Translations under genes and position numbers: made by a program | Part shown: in pieces, positions 48,500 through 57,570 of the stretch | Layout: each line of letters begins with the position of its first letter | Numbering within the stretch: position 1 is the first letter of the stretch | Assembly (NCBI GenBank): GCA_963776845.1 | Contig: CAVZOJ010000019.1 | Location: 1 to 64,000, forward strand | DNA length: 64,000 nt | Origin: Roseitranquillus sp963776845 | Lineage (GTDB): Bacteria; Pseudomonadota; Alphaproteobacteria; Rhodobacterales; Rhodobacteraceae | Direction: 5' to 3' | Notes under the pieces: model-generated | Told to the model about the DNA's origin: nothing | Seen by the model: the letters and a program-made list of their open reading frames with translations, nothing else | Databases searched by the model: none

Positions 48500-50394
48500 C
48501 CCAAGTTCGACAGTTAATCGCGTAAGTGATTGATACTGCGCGCACCGAAGGTGCGTTTGTGTGACTACACGCGGCTTCAGGCCGGTTTTGGCAAGCTCAG
48601 TGCGTCGAAGAGTTCGAGTTGCTCCGGGGTGGTCGTGCTGGTTCCGTGAAAGGATCTTCTCGCCGATATGGGCGGTGTGTTTCTGGATGCGCGCGAGCAG
48701 GTCGAGCGCGGTGCGCGGGCTGGCGCTGTGGCCTCGCGCCTTCAAGCGCATCCGCACCACGCGGTAGAGCACGAGGGCCAGAAAGCAGATCATCGCGTGC
48801 GCCCGGATGCGCTCCGGCAGCCGGTGGTGAACCGGCGCGATCTCGATGTCGGACTTCAGGACGCGGAAGCCCCGCTCGATGTCGGCGAGGCTTCTGTATC
48901 GCGCGACGGCCTCGGCCGGCGCGATGTCCGAGGCATTGGTCAGAACCGCCAGCTTGCCGTCGAAGAGTTCGGCATCGCGGATCGCCGCCTCGTCGATGGT
49001 GTAGCTGAACCTGTCGGCGTGCAGATCGGGCTTGATGAAGCGGGTCAGCTCCGCCTCGGCGACGGCGCGGGCGAAGCGACTGTAGGCGCCGCGATCGGAG
49101 GCACGGCGTCCGCGGGTCGTCTGCCCCTCGTCCTGGGCATCGAGCCTGGCCACCAACCTGTCCGCCATCGCCTCCAGCTCGGCGATGCGCGCCCGGCGCC
49201 TGTGGGACTGCTCTTCGGCCCGCAGGGGATCATGCGCCACGATCAGCCGGTGACCGGCAAAGGTGCTTTCGGCCACGCCATCGCGAAAGGCGAGGTTCCG
49301 GAATGCATCGATCAGCTCGGCGTATCGACGCGCGGGAACGGCGAGGATGAACTCCAGCTTGCGAGCGGAGCGCTCGGCGACCGACGTCAGCTCGGTGATG
49401 TTCTCGAGGCTGAGCAGCCCGCGATCGGCCACCAGCACCACCCGCTGGATCGGAAAGTGCGCGAGTACCTTCTCCAGCATCCCCTGCAAGGTCTTCGTCT
49501 CGGCGACGTTTCCGGGGTGGACCGTGTGCAGGAGCGGCAGACCTTCGGCGGTCTGCACCACGCCCAGGACGAACTGCCGGGCGATGCCGCCGCGCTCCTT
49601 GTTCATGCCGAAGGCGCGCAGGTCGTCGGCCACCTCGGCCTCGCCGTGGATGCGCACCGTGGTCAGGTCGTAGAACACGATCGAGAGGTCGCGATCGACC
49701 AGGGGGCGGAACTGGCGGCTCAGCGCGGCCTCGACGGGATCGAGGTTGTCCATCAGCGCGTCCATCGCGCGCAGGAGCTGCTGGTGTGTCGGGGTCTGCG
49801 GCATGCCCGGCATCGCGACCGTCTCCAGCCAGCGCAGGCAGCCCAGCTTCGACTCCGGCGCGCAAAGCCGGTTGAACACCATCGCCCGGATCAGCGATTC
49901 TGCATCGAAGCCGCGCCGCGAGGAGCGCAGGGCCCGCTGCAAGGCCTTGTCGATCCCGAGGTCACGCCAGAGTTCGTGGAGCGCGAAGACGTCGCCGTAG
50001 CTGCGTCCGGGTTCGTGGACGACCTCGGACGCGGTGTTCTCAGCGCGGCCCACGGCCCGGTTGAGGCCATTGATCAAGGGATCGAGCATCGAAGGGGTGA
50101 GCCTGTCGAGGCGCCCGAGGTTCGCGACCACGCGCACTCGGGACTGCCCACGGTCGTTCCGGTAAGCCTCCACGAGCTGGAGATACTGTCGGCCGCCGGT
50201 CTTGGTGACGCGGGTATACATTGTGTAGCGAAGCTACCAGCATCGTGCATCTTCTTTCAATGCTGGTCGTCGACGTGGCGTGTGACTACTGGGGTCACCG
50301 ATTTTCGGGTTGATCCCTTCGCCAAGTCATTGAAACTACGTCACCGGCCCACGCCCACGACGATGAAATAGCTCGTGAAGTGTCGAACTCCGGC
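48500..50394 (-). mobile_element. IS1634-type (IS4 superfamily) insertion
   Basis: The 1.9-kb element is bounded by a 5-bp target duplication, TGCAC, at 48495-48499 and 50395-50399. Its ends share the inverted core AGTTCGACA. It landed in the transposase gene of the outer element, between the two catalytic Asp segments, making a nested insertion. Confidence 0.85.
48577..50221 (-). pseudogene. IS1634-type transposase, 3' frameshift
   Basis: Starts MYTRVTKTGGRQYLQLVEAY at 50221 and includes LSIVFYDLTTVRIHGEAEVA and RVVLVADRGLLSLENITELT with catalytic Asp residues, and RYRSLADIERGFRVLKSDIE with the Glu of the YREK-like motif, followed by HHRLPERIRAHAMICFLALV. These are typical of the IS1634 group. 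Near 48645 the frame slips; the correct end TPEQLELFDALSLPKPA stops at 48577. Full restored length about 548 residues. The catalytic core is intact; only the tail is affected. Confidence 0.85.
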
Positions 50395-51410
50395 TGCACG
50401 CTGCTGGTGTTCGTCGACGATGCGACGAGCCGGCTGATGCAGATGCGCTTCGTGCCGTCCGAGAGCACGTTCGCCTACTTCGAGGCGCTCGAGCTCTACC
50501 TTGAGGCCCATGGCCGTCCGGTCGCGTTCTACGCGGACAAGCACTCGGTGTTCCGGACCGCGAAGCCGAGCCCGCAGATGAGCGGCATGACCCAGTATCG
50601 GCCGCGCCCTCAGCGAGCTGAACATCGAAATCCTCTGCGCCAACTCGAGCCAGGCCAAGGGCCGCGTCGAGCGGGCAAACCGCACCTTGCAGGACCGCCT
50701 GGTCAAGGCGCTCCGCCTCGCCGGCATCGAGACCATCGCGGCAGGAAACGCGTTTCTGCCCGGCTTCATGGCGCGCCACAATGCCCGCTTCGCCAAGGTG
50801 CCGGCCCGGCCCGACGACCTGCACCGGCCGCTGAACGTCGAGCCCGATCGTCTCGCTGACATCCTGTGCTATCGCGACAAGCGGTACGTCGGCCGCGACC
50901 TCACGCTCAAGCATGACCGCCGGCGGATCTGCCTGGAGGTGAACGACGTCAGCCGTGGACTGGTCGGCAAGTACGTCGACACCTACGCCTTTGCCGACGG
51001 CCGCTTGCAAGTCCGCGCCAAGGGCCGCCTGCTGCCCCACACCGTCTTCGACCTCGACCAGCGCGTCAGCCACGCCGCGATCACCGAGAACAAGCGGCTC
51101 GGCGAGGTCCTGGCCTTCATCAAGCGCGAGCAGGACGCCCGCCCGCCCAAGGCCAGCGTCCGGCCGACGAGCGCGCGGACCAATTACCAGAAGACCGGCC
51201 GGCGCAATCTCGAAGGCTGGAACTCGAAGCTGGCACGGCGGGCAAAGCGCCGCGCCGACGCGTCCCGCGGGGCCGGGCAGGTCTCCGATCCCTGACCTCT
51301 CCGCCCTGCCCGGCCCCGCTCGCCGACCGCCCTCGGTGACATTCCTGCTTTGCGCGAACGGTGACATTTCAGGATGGTTGCAACAGGCTTGTACGCGGGT
51401 GGATTCACAT

Positions 51411-52501
51411 CCGAAGTGCAACTTCTGTAGCAAAACAGAAGGTTACATGGGAGGATGATCGGTGCCCCGTTCATATGCTCATCTCGATCTCGACGAACGC
51501 CGCAGGCTGGCCGAATGGCGCGCGGCGAAGATCCCGGTCAAGGAGATCGCGCTGCGTCTCGGCCGTGACGCCTCGACGCTCTACCGCGAGCTGAAGCGCA
51601 ACTTCTTCCGCGACGTCGAACTGCCCGAGCTCAACGGCTACCATGCGGTGGCGGCCCAGGACATGGCGGAGCGTCGCCGCGCCGTGCATCGAAAGATGGT
51701 CGTGCACCCGACACTGAAGCTTGCCGTCGTGGACCGGCTCAAGGCCGGCTGGTCGCCGGAACAGATCGCCGGTCGGATGCGGCTCGAGCGGCATCCGGTC
51801 CGCGTGTCGCACGAGACGATCTACCGCTTCGCGTACTCTAAGTCCGGCCTCTCCGAGGAGCTCTACCGCCACCTCCCGGAGCACCGCCGGCGACGTCGGC
51901 CACGGGCCGCGCGACGGCACCACGGCGTGCGGTTCTCCAACGAGGTCAGCATTGCGCAGCGCCCCGATATCATTGGCCGGCGCACCGAGTTCGGCCATTG
52001 GGAAGCTGACCTCGTCATGTTCCGCAAGGAGTTCGGCAAGACGAACCTCGCCTCCGTGGTCGAGCGCGTCAGCCGGTTCACGCTCCTGCTGAAGAACCGC
52101 GACCGGCAGTCCAGGCCGGTCATGGAGGCGCTGATCTCCGGCCTCGCGGCCCTGCCCTTGACGGCGCGCCGCTCGATCACCTTCGACCGCGGCGACCCGC
52201 GTTCACCGCCTGGCCGCATTTGCAGGCCGGGCTCGGCGTCCAGACCTGGTTCTGCGATCCGCAGTCGCCCTGGCAGAAAGGCACCGTCGAGAACACCAAC
52301 GGGAGGCTCCGCCGCTACCTGCCGCGCCAGGTCGATCCCACGGCGCTCACAGATCGATCTCTGAGGTCGATCTGCGACCGCCTCAACGCCACACCCCGGA
52401 AATGCCTCGGCTACCGGACACCGGCCGAGGTGTTCCGCGAGAAGATGATGGAGGCCATCAGCTCAGGCACCTAAGCTGGACGTACAGAAACTGCACTTCG
52501 G
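51411..52501 (+). mobile_element. IS30-family insertion sequence
   Basis: Terminal inverted repeats CCGAAGTGCAACTTCTGTA (51411-51429) and, reversed, CCGAAGTGCAGTTTCTGTA (52501-52483) agree at 17 of 19 positions. The 1.09-kb length is normal for IS30. It lies 41 bp from the end of the ISNCY-type element. No clear target duplication. Confidence 0.8.
51462..52474 (+). pseudogene. IS30-family transposase, frameshifted
   Basis: Begins at GTG 51462 with YAHLDLDERRRLAEWRAAKI and a helix-turn-helix (VKEIALRLGRDASTLYREL). WSPEQIAGRMRLERHPVRVS and RTEFGHWEADLVMFRKEFGK hold the first Asp. The frame slips near 52195, after ITFDRG, and the C-terminal DDE part continues as FTAWPHLQAGLGVQTWFCDP, SPWQKGTVENTNGRLRRYLP with the Glu, and CLGYRTPAEVF to 52474. 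Restored length is about 337, typical of IS30. Inactive as written. Confidence 0.85.
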
Positions 52502-52633
52502 CGAGAGCCCACACGATGGCGACGCTATGGGTCACCTCCGTCGAAGACAAGTGCCGCTTTCCGCTGCGCCACTCCTCGGATAGCGAAGGAGCGAAGGAGC
52601 GAAGGCGGGAAACGGAGCCGAGGCGACGGAGAA

Positions 52634-53503
52634 ATGATGCGGGTTCTGGTGTTCGGACGGACGGGGCAGGTGGCGACCGAGATCGGGCGTGCTAGGCCCG
52701 GGCGCGGTGCGGCTGGGCCGCGACGAGGCGGATCTCGCCGATCCTGCCGCCTGCGCGCGGGGCCGTGGCGGAGGCCGAGGGCCGACGCGGTGATCAACGC
52801 CGCCGCATGGACCGCAGTAGACGCCGCCGAGACCGAGCGGGCGGCGGCCTTCGCCGTTAATGCCGAGGCGCCCGCGGCGATCGCCCGGGCCTGCGCGGCG
52901 CGAGGGCTGCCGCTGGTTCACATCTCGACCGACTACGTCTTTGACGGCAGCGGCGAACGGCTTTGGGCGCCCGGCGACCCGACCGGCCCCCTGGGCACCT
53001 ACGGCGCATCCAAGCTCGCGGGCGAGGAGGGGGTGCGCGGGGCGGCCGGTCCGCACGCGATCCTGCGCACCTCATGGGTGTTCTCGGCCCATGGGGGCAA
53101 CTTCGTGAAGACGATGCTGCGCCTCGGGGCCGAGCGCGACCGCCTGCGGATCGTCGCCGACCAGGTCGGCGGGCCGACGCCTGCCGACGCCATCGCAGCG
53201 GCCTGCCTGACGATCGCCCGCGCCCTTGCCGAGGCGCCGGAGAAAACCGGCACGTACCACTTCTCCGGCGCGCCGGATGTCAGCTGGGCCGACTTCGCCC
53301 GCGCGATCTTCCGGCGGGCGGACCTGTCCGTCGCGGTCGAGGACATCCCGACCGAGGCCTACCCGACCCCCGCCCCGCGGCCGCGGAACTCTCGCCTGGA
53401 CTGTAGCACCACCGAGACGGCGTTCGGGATTGTCAGGCCCGACTGGCGGACCGGACTGGACCGTGTGCTGTCCGGGCTCGGCTCAGCCGCGCCGACGGCG
53501 TAG
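52634..53503 (+). CDS. rfbD: dTDP-4-dehydrorhamnose reductase
   Basis: The last step of dTDP-L-rhamnose synthesis. A 289-residue SDR enzyme: VLVFGRTGQVATEIG, INAAAWTAVDAAETERAAAF, HISTDYVFDGSGERLWAPGD, YGASKLAGEEGV with the YxxxK pair, and RTSWVFSAHGGNFVKTMLRL. Residues about 18-45 look wrong (RARPGRGAAGPRRGG), while the alternative frame reads AVRLGRDEADLADPAACAR; two opposite indels probably cancel there. GGAG lies before the double ATG. The other rhamnose genes (rfbA, B, C) are not in the window. It immediately follows the IS island and converges on the VPLPA-CTERM gene with a 21-bp overlap. Confidence 0.88.
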   Translation: MMRVLVFGRTGQVATEIGRARPGRGAAGPRRGGSRRSCRLRAGPWRRPRADAVINAAAWTAVDAAETERAAAFAVNAEAPAAIARACAARGLPLVHISTDYVFDGSGERLWAPGDPTGPLGTYGASKLAGEEGVRGAAGPHAILRTSWVFSAHGGNFVKTMLRLGAERDRLRIVADQVGGPTPADAIAAACLTIARALAEAPEKTGTYHFSGAPDVSWADFARAIFRRADLSVAVEDIPTEAYPTPAPRPRNSRLDCSTTETAFGIVRPDWRTGLDRVLSGLGSAAPTA

Positions 53504-54103
53504 GCCGGCCAGCGCGGCGAAGCCGCCGAGTGCCAGCGGCAGCGTCGCCGGCAGCGGCACCACGCCTGCGGGCGCCTGCGCGAAGGTCACGTCGATCTGC
53601 ATCAGCGCCCCGGCGATCATGCCGACGTCCTCGAAGTCGACAATGATGCCGTTGCCGTCGTCCGTCACGCTGACGGTATTGGCGGCGATCCCGGTAAAGC
53701 CTTCGGACGAGGCAATTCCGGCGGTCAGGATTCGCATGATCGAGTCTGCCTCATCGGCGAAGAAGAAGCCGAAGGTGCCCGGCGCCTGCTGGATCTCCTG
53801 GTTCGAGACCAGCACAATCTGACTTGCTCCGATGTCGATGTCGAAGCTGAAGAAGCCGCCGTCGGTAAAGCCGAAATCCTCGAGCTCGACGCCATCGTTG
53901 GCGACGACCACTTCCTCGGCCGTGGCGAACTCAGGATCGCCGAGGAACTCGCTCACGCGGATCTGCTGCCCGTCGAAGGACAGCGCTGCGGCCTCTGCGT
54001 CGCCGGTTCCCATCGCCAGCCCGGCCCCGACGACCATGGCCCACGTCGCGATCTTCCACCCGTTAGCCGTGCTATGTTCAGAAAGCATCTTTTCCCCACT
54101 CAT
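53483..54103 (-). CDS. Secreted VPLPA-CTERM protein 3
   Basis: A 206-residue exported protein. A Sec signal (KIATWAMVVGAGLAMGTGDA then EAAALSF) is followed by a beta-rich, acidic body: SFDGQQIRVSEFLGDPEFAT, VELEDFGFTDGGFFSFDIDI and FFFADEADSIMRILTAGIAS. The C-terminus is a clean sorting tail, VVPLPATLPLALGGFAALAG then LRRRRG. This copy is intact. Its 3' end overlaps rfbD on the opposite strand by 21 bp. The start is ATG 54103, with ATG 54088 an alternative. Likely anchored on, or released into, the EPS matrix after exosortase processing. Confidence 0.88.
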   Translation of the reverse strand: MSGEKMLSEHSTANGWKIATWAMVVGAGLAMGTGDAEAAALSFDGQQIRVSEFLGDPEFATAEEVVVANDGVELEDFGFTDGGFFSFDIDIGASQIVLVSNQEIQQAPGTFGFFFADEADSIMRILTAGIASSEGFTGIAANTVSVTDDGNGIIVDFEDVGMIAGALMQIDVTFAQAPAGVVPLPATLPLALGGFAALAGLRRRRG

Positions 54104-54342
54104 TCTAAGTCCCTACCTTTTACCATCGCGTACACTATCGGTATTTAACGTGGGGCAAAGAAAAATTCTTTCAAGTCTTTGTTTGAACTGACTTTTTAGG
54201 TGTTTTTTTGCCGGCTGGATCAATCTTGGGGCTAAGTCAGGCTTCCTGTGGTGGTGCTCGCGCGAGGGATCGTATCTTGGAGCGGGTGCTGCCGGCGAAT
54301 ATGCGGGGGCACGTGCTGCCGTCCGACCCCAGGAGGTTCGAG

Positions 54343-55299
54343 ATGTCCGATCCCGCGCCTGTGCGCCGTTATGTGCTGATCTCGCCCTGCCGGGACGAGG
54401 CGGAGTACATGCGCCACACGCTCGACAGCGTGGTCGGCCAGAGGGTGCGGCCGGCGAAGTGGGTGATCGTCGACGACGGCTCGACCGACGCGACGCCCGA
54501 CATCCTCGCCGAATACGCCGCGGCGCACGACTGGATCGAGGTCGTGGCAAAGCCCGACCGCGGCGCCCGCGCAGTCGGCCCCGGCGTGATCGAGGCGTTC
54601 TATGCAGGCCTCGCGCGGGTGGACCTCGCGGACTACGCCTATCTGTGCAAGCTCGACCTCGATCTCGACCTGCCCGCCGGCTACTTCGAGGGGCTGATGC
54701 GGCGGATGGAGGCCGACCCGCGCATCGGCACCGCCTCCGGCAAGCCCTATGTCCGCCGCGGCGGGGCACTCGTCTCGGAGCGGCGCGGCGACGAGATGTC
54801 GGTCGGCATGACCAAGTTCTACCGCACCGCCTGCTTCGTTCAGATCGGCGGCTTCGTGCGCGAGGTGATGTGGGACGCGCTCGACTGCCACAAGGCGCGG
54901 CAGCTCGGCTGGAAGGCGGTGAGCTGGGATGACCCCGAGCTGCGCTTCGAGCACCTGCGGCCGATGGGGTCGTCGCAGACCTCGATCTACACCGGCCGGC
55001 GGCGGCATGGCTTTGGCCAGTACTACATGGGCTCGGACCCGCTCTACTACGCGGCGACCTGCGTCTTCCGGATGAGCGAGCCGCCCTACGTGCTTGGCGG
55101 GCTCGCCATGCTGCAGGGCTACCTTGGCGCCTGGTGGAGCCGCGCGCCCAGGCACGACGATGCCGAACTCCGCCGCTTCATCCGCGCCTGGCAGCGCCGT
55201 GCGCTTCGCAAGGGCAAGGCTCGCGCCACCGCCGAGGTCGAGGCCGAGCGCGCGGGGCGGTTCGACCCCGCGGTGGGGGGCGAGCTGGTCCACGCCTGA
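54343..55299 (+). CDS. Family 2 glycosyltransferase
   Basis: A 318-residue GT-A enzyme with a perfect AGGAGG ribosome-binding site before ATG 54343. Motifs: RYVLISPCRDEAEYMRHTLD, VIVDDGSTDATPDILAEYAA, YLCKLDLDLDLPAGYFEGLM where DLDLD replaces the usual DxD, and TACFVQIGGFVREVMWDALD in the acceptor site. This variant resembles polysaccharide glycosyltransferases found beside PEP- or VPLPA-type proteins. It is divergent from VPLPA-CTERM gene 3. Confidence 0.88.
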   Translation: MSDPAPVRRYVLISPCRDEAEYMRHTLDSVVGQRVRPAKWVIVDDGSTDATPDILAEYAAAHDWIEVVAKPDRGARAVGPGVIEAFYAGLARVDLADYAYLCKLDLDLDLPAGYFEGLMRRMEADPRIGTASGKPYVRRGGALVSERRGDEMSVGMTKFYRTACFVQIGGFVREVMWDALDCHKARQLGWKAVSWDDPELRFEHLRPMGSSQTSIYTGRRRHGFGQYYMGSDPLYYAATCVFRMSEPPYVLGGLAMLQGYLGAWWSRAPRHDDAELRRFIRAWQRRALRKGKARATAEVEAERAGRFDPAVGGELVHA

Positions 55300-55500
55300 G
55301 GCGCAGTGACGAGGACCAGACGCGAACGTCGCGCCGTCGCAGGCGCGACCGCTTCGCCCGATGGGAAAAGACACGCTCGGGGTGGCGATGCAGGGGGCAC
55401 ACCGCCCGCCGTTTGACATTCAATCGGACATTCCCGCGCTGCCGACGCGGATGATCGCGCCGCTCATCCCCAAGAACTCCGACCTTCGGCGCGCGACATC

Positions 55501-56826
55501 CTACGACGACGAGTTCCGGCCCGTTCCCGACTGGCGGTTCTCCGGATGCTGAGGGCGGTGAGTGGTTGGACCATCCCCGTCGACCTCGAACCGGATCCCT
55601 TTAGGCGCGGTTCCCGCGAAGAGCGCCTCGAGCCGGGCCGCCTCCTTGTGGAGGTCGAATTCGGCGGTGACCCGGGCGCGTCCGGCCTCGCCCATGCGGC
55701 GGCGAAGGTCGGGGTCGGCGAGGAGATCCGACATGGCACGAGCGAGGGCGAGGGTATCGCCCGGTGGCGCAAGCAGGCCCGCCGTGCCCTCCTCGACCAG
55801 TTCGGGAATGCCCGCGATACGGGTCGCGACGACCGGTAGGCGTGCGGCCATCGCCTCCATCAGCACGACGGGGACCCCCTCGGCGAAGGACGGCAGGACG
55901 AAGAGATCGGCCTGCCCGAGCGCCTCGGCCACCTCGTTCTGGCTGCAGTAGCCGGCGAAGCGCACCGCCTCGCCGAGCCCCAGCTCGTGCGCGAGCGCCT
56001 CGACCTTCGCCCGTTCGCCGCCGTCTCCGATGAGCGTGAGCGTGGCGTCGGGATGCTCCTTCAGGACCTCGCAGAAGGCCCTGAGCAGCACCAGCACCCC
56101 CTTCACCGCCGCGAGCCGCCCGACGAAGAGAAGGTGCTTGCCATGACGTTCGCGCGGTCCGCCGTCATACCGGGCGGGATCGACGCCGCAATGCACGATG
56201 CGCAACTTCTCCCAGTGCTTGGGGTCGGCGAAGATCATCCCCTGGCTGCGGCAGAAATGACTGATGCAGGCGACGAAGCGGGCCCGCGCGATCTTTTCGT
56301 CGATCCGCCACCGCTGCGGCTCGAAGAAGATCGTGGGGCCGTGCATCGTGTAGCTGAAGGGGATCCCCGAGAGCGCGCTCGTCAGCATTGCGACGGAGCA
56401 GGACGAGTTGCCGAAATGGTTGTGCAGGTGCGTGATGCCCTGGGCCTTGAGGTGCCGCGTCAGCACCAGCGCCTCGACGAAGTAGAACATCTGCCACAGG
56501 AGCGCCACGGGCCCCGGCGGACGGGTCTTCCAGGCCAGTCCAAGCGCCCCGAAGAACCGCCCCGGCGTCTTCAGCGCGGCGAACTTGGCCGCGACCAGGG
56601 TCGCCGGTTTCTTCGCCCGCTCGATCACGTAGAAGGTGCTCGCCGCCGCCGCCTGCTCGGCGGGACCGCGGTGATGCTCGGCCCCGGTGCGGCGGATCGC
56701 GCAGGTCTCGACCGCGAGCCCTCGGGCCCGCAGCGCCTCGACCTCGCGCAGGATGAACGTGTGCGAGACGGCCGGATACTCTCCGGTGAGGTAGGCGATG
56801 CGAAGCGGCAGGTGCGTGTCGGTCAT
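55501..56826 (-). CDS. Family 4 glycosyltransferase
   Basis: A 441-residue GT-B enzyme: RIAYLTGEYPAVSHTFILRE, HLHNHFGNSSCSVAMLTSAL, FSYTMHGPTIFFEPQRWRID, FVACISHFCRSQGM, RIVHCGVDPARYDGG, LFVGRLAAVKGVLVLLRAF and PSFAEGVPVVLMEAMAARLP with the E-x7-E pair. The SHTFILREV start and the HNHFGN motif mark the exopolysaccharide GT4 subgroup (for example colanic-acid WcaL/AmsK-like). ATG 56826 is used; the 27 codons upstream lack conserved sequence. The final 30 residues are Pro/Gly-rich and poorly conserved, possibly a shifted tail. Confidence 0.9.
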   Translation of the reverse strand: MTDTHLPLRIAYLTGEYPAVSHTFILREVEALRARGLAVETCAIRRTGAEHHRGPAEQAAAASTFYVIERAKKPATLVAAKFAALKTPGRFFGALGLAWKTRPPGPVALLWQMFYFVEALVLTRHLKAQGITHLHNHFGNSSCSVAMLTSALSGIPFSYTMHGPTIFFEPQRWRIDEKIARARFVACISHFCRSQGMIFADPKHWEKLRIVHCGVDPARYDGGPRERHGKHLLFVGRLAAVKGVLVLLRAFCEVLKEHPDATLTLIGDGGERAKVEALAHELGLGEAVRFAGYCSQNEVAEALGQADLFVLPSFAEGVPVVLMEAMAARLPVVATRIAGIPELVEEGTAGLLAPPGDTLALARAMSDLLADPDLRRRMGEAGRARVTAEFDLHKEAARLEALFAGTAPKGIRFEVDGDGPTTHRPQHPENRQSGTGRNSSS

Positions 56827-56937
56827 CTCGGAGAGCCTTGCAGCGTCGCGAGTTCGGCGACCCGCACTTCCGGGAGGCGGTATCCCCCAGAGACACCGGA
56901 GCCACAAGGGACGCCGGCGACCCGCCGGCGAACGCGA

Positions 56938-57549
56938 TCAGTCAGGAAAGAAATATGCCTGCCTCTGCCGCGCCAGCTCCGGCTCGAGCGCCGGGTCGTA
57001 CTCCCCTGCGCGCCGTTCGACGATCTCGCGCCAGGGATAGGTGTCATGGCGAGCCTGCATCCGTTCCACCAGCGCGTCCAGCGTCATGATCTTCTTCGCC
57101 GGCGAGCCCACGACGACGCTGTTCTCCTCGATCCGCCCCTTCACGACCGCGCCGGCGCCGACCAGCACCCGGTTGCCGATCTCGGTCCCCGGCAGGACGA
57201 TCGTGCCGTAGCCGATGAAGACGTCCGAGCCGATCCGAATGCTGCCGACCGCGTCGAGCTTGCAGCCGTAGGCCCGGTTGATCATGTTGACCGAGCCATC
57301 ATGCGTGTTCAGCCACGCACCGGCGATCCTGACATTGTCGCCGATGCTGATCAGATGCGTTCCCGAAAAAAATGTGCTGGGGTTGATCGCACAGTTGTTT
57401 CCGAACGCATGGAACCCCCCGTGGCGCCGAAGGAACTCGGCCCAGTCCTGCAGGCTCGGGCGTGCGAGCTTGCGCCAGAGGCCGACGTTCCTGCCCGATT
57501 CCAGCGCCCGGCGACGGAAGAACTTGGCTGCCGTCTTTCTCATTCGCAC
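56938..57549 (-). CDS. Left-handed beta-helix acyltransferase
   Basis: A 203-residue hexapeptide-repeat protein: GNNCAINPSTFFSGTHLISI, IGDNVRIAGAWLNTHDGSVN, VGSIRIGSDVFIGYGTIVLP and GNRVLVGAGAVVKGRIEENS form successive coils, ending VVGSPAKKIM. This is the transferase hexapeptide signature of EPS acetyltransferases (WcaF/PglD-like), which use acetyl-CoA in the cytosol. A His in WLNTHDG is the likely catalytic base. ATG 57549 or 57543 are both possible. It lies between the beta-helix protein and the GT4 gene in one transcription direction. Confidence 0.85.
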   Translation of the reverse strand: MRMRKTAAKFFRRRALESGRNVGLWRKLARPSLQDWAEFLRRHGGFHAFGNNCAINPSTFFSGTHLISIGDNVRIAGAWLNTHDGSVNMINRAYGCKLDAVGSIRIGSDVFIGYGTIVLPGTEIGNRVLVGAGAVVKGRIEENSVVVGSPAKKIMTLDALVERMQARHDTYPWREIVERRAGEYDPALEPELARQRQAYFFPD

Positions 57550-57570
57550 TGCAATTCTCCCAAAACGCCG

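Larger units (their letters stand above)
48018..51295 (+). pseudogene. ISNCY-type transposase, interrupted by IS1634-type element
   Basis: The 5' part (48018-48499) has a helix-turn-helix segment, KLSVEAAGGMLALSRRQMFR, and the first catalytic Asp in YGELVQIDGSDHRWFEDRAE. The 3' part resumes after the inserted IS with TLLVFVDDATSRLMQMRF, FYADKHSVFRTAKP carrying the second Asp and, after a one-base insertion near 50594, RVERANRTLQDRLVKALRL with the Glu, ending at 51295. Deleting the insert and one TGCAC copy restores EPCTLLVFVD in frame, which proves the interruption. The transposase is inactive as written. Confidence 0.85.
47952..51369 (+). mobile_element. ISNCY-type element, split by another IS
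   Basis: Terminal inverted repeats can be read: AAATGTCACCCGTGAGCAAA at the left (47952) and, reversed, AAATGTCACCGTTCGCGCAA at the right (51369), each with a second TGTCACC about 20 bp further in. The interior encodes an ISNCY/rve-type transposase. The element has been interrupted by an IS1634-type insertion at 48500-50394, so its native length would be about 1.5 kb. No clear target duplication is visible at its own ends. Confidence 0.75.

Noticed and set aside
55328..55349. GTCGCGCC/GGCGCGAC hairpin as terminator of the glycosyltransferase gene
   Set aside because: Good stem but no T tract in either direction; GC-rich repeats of this size are expected by chance here.
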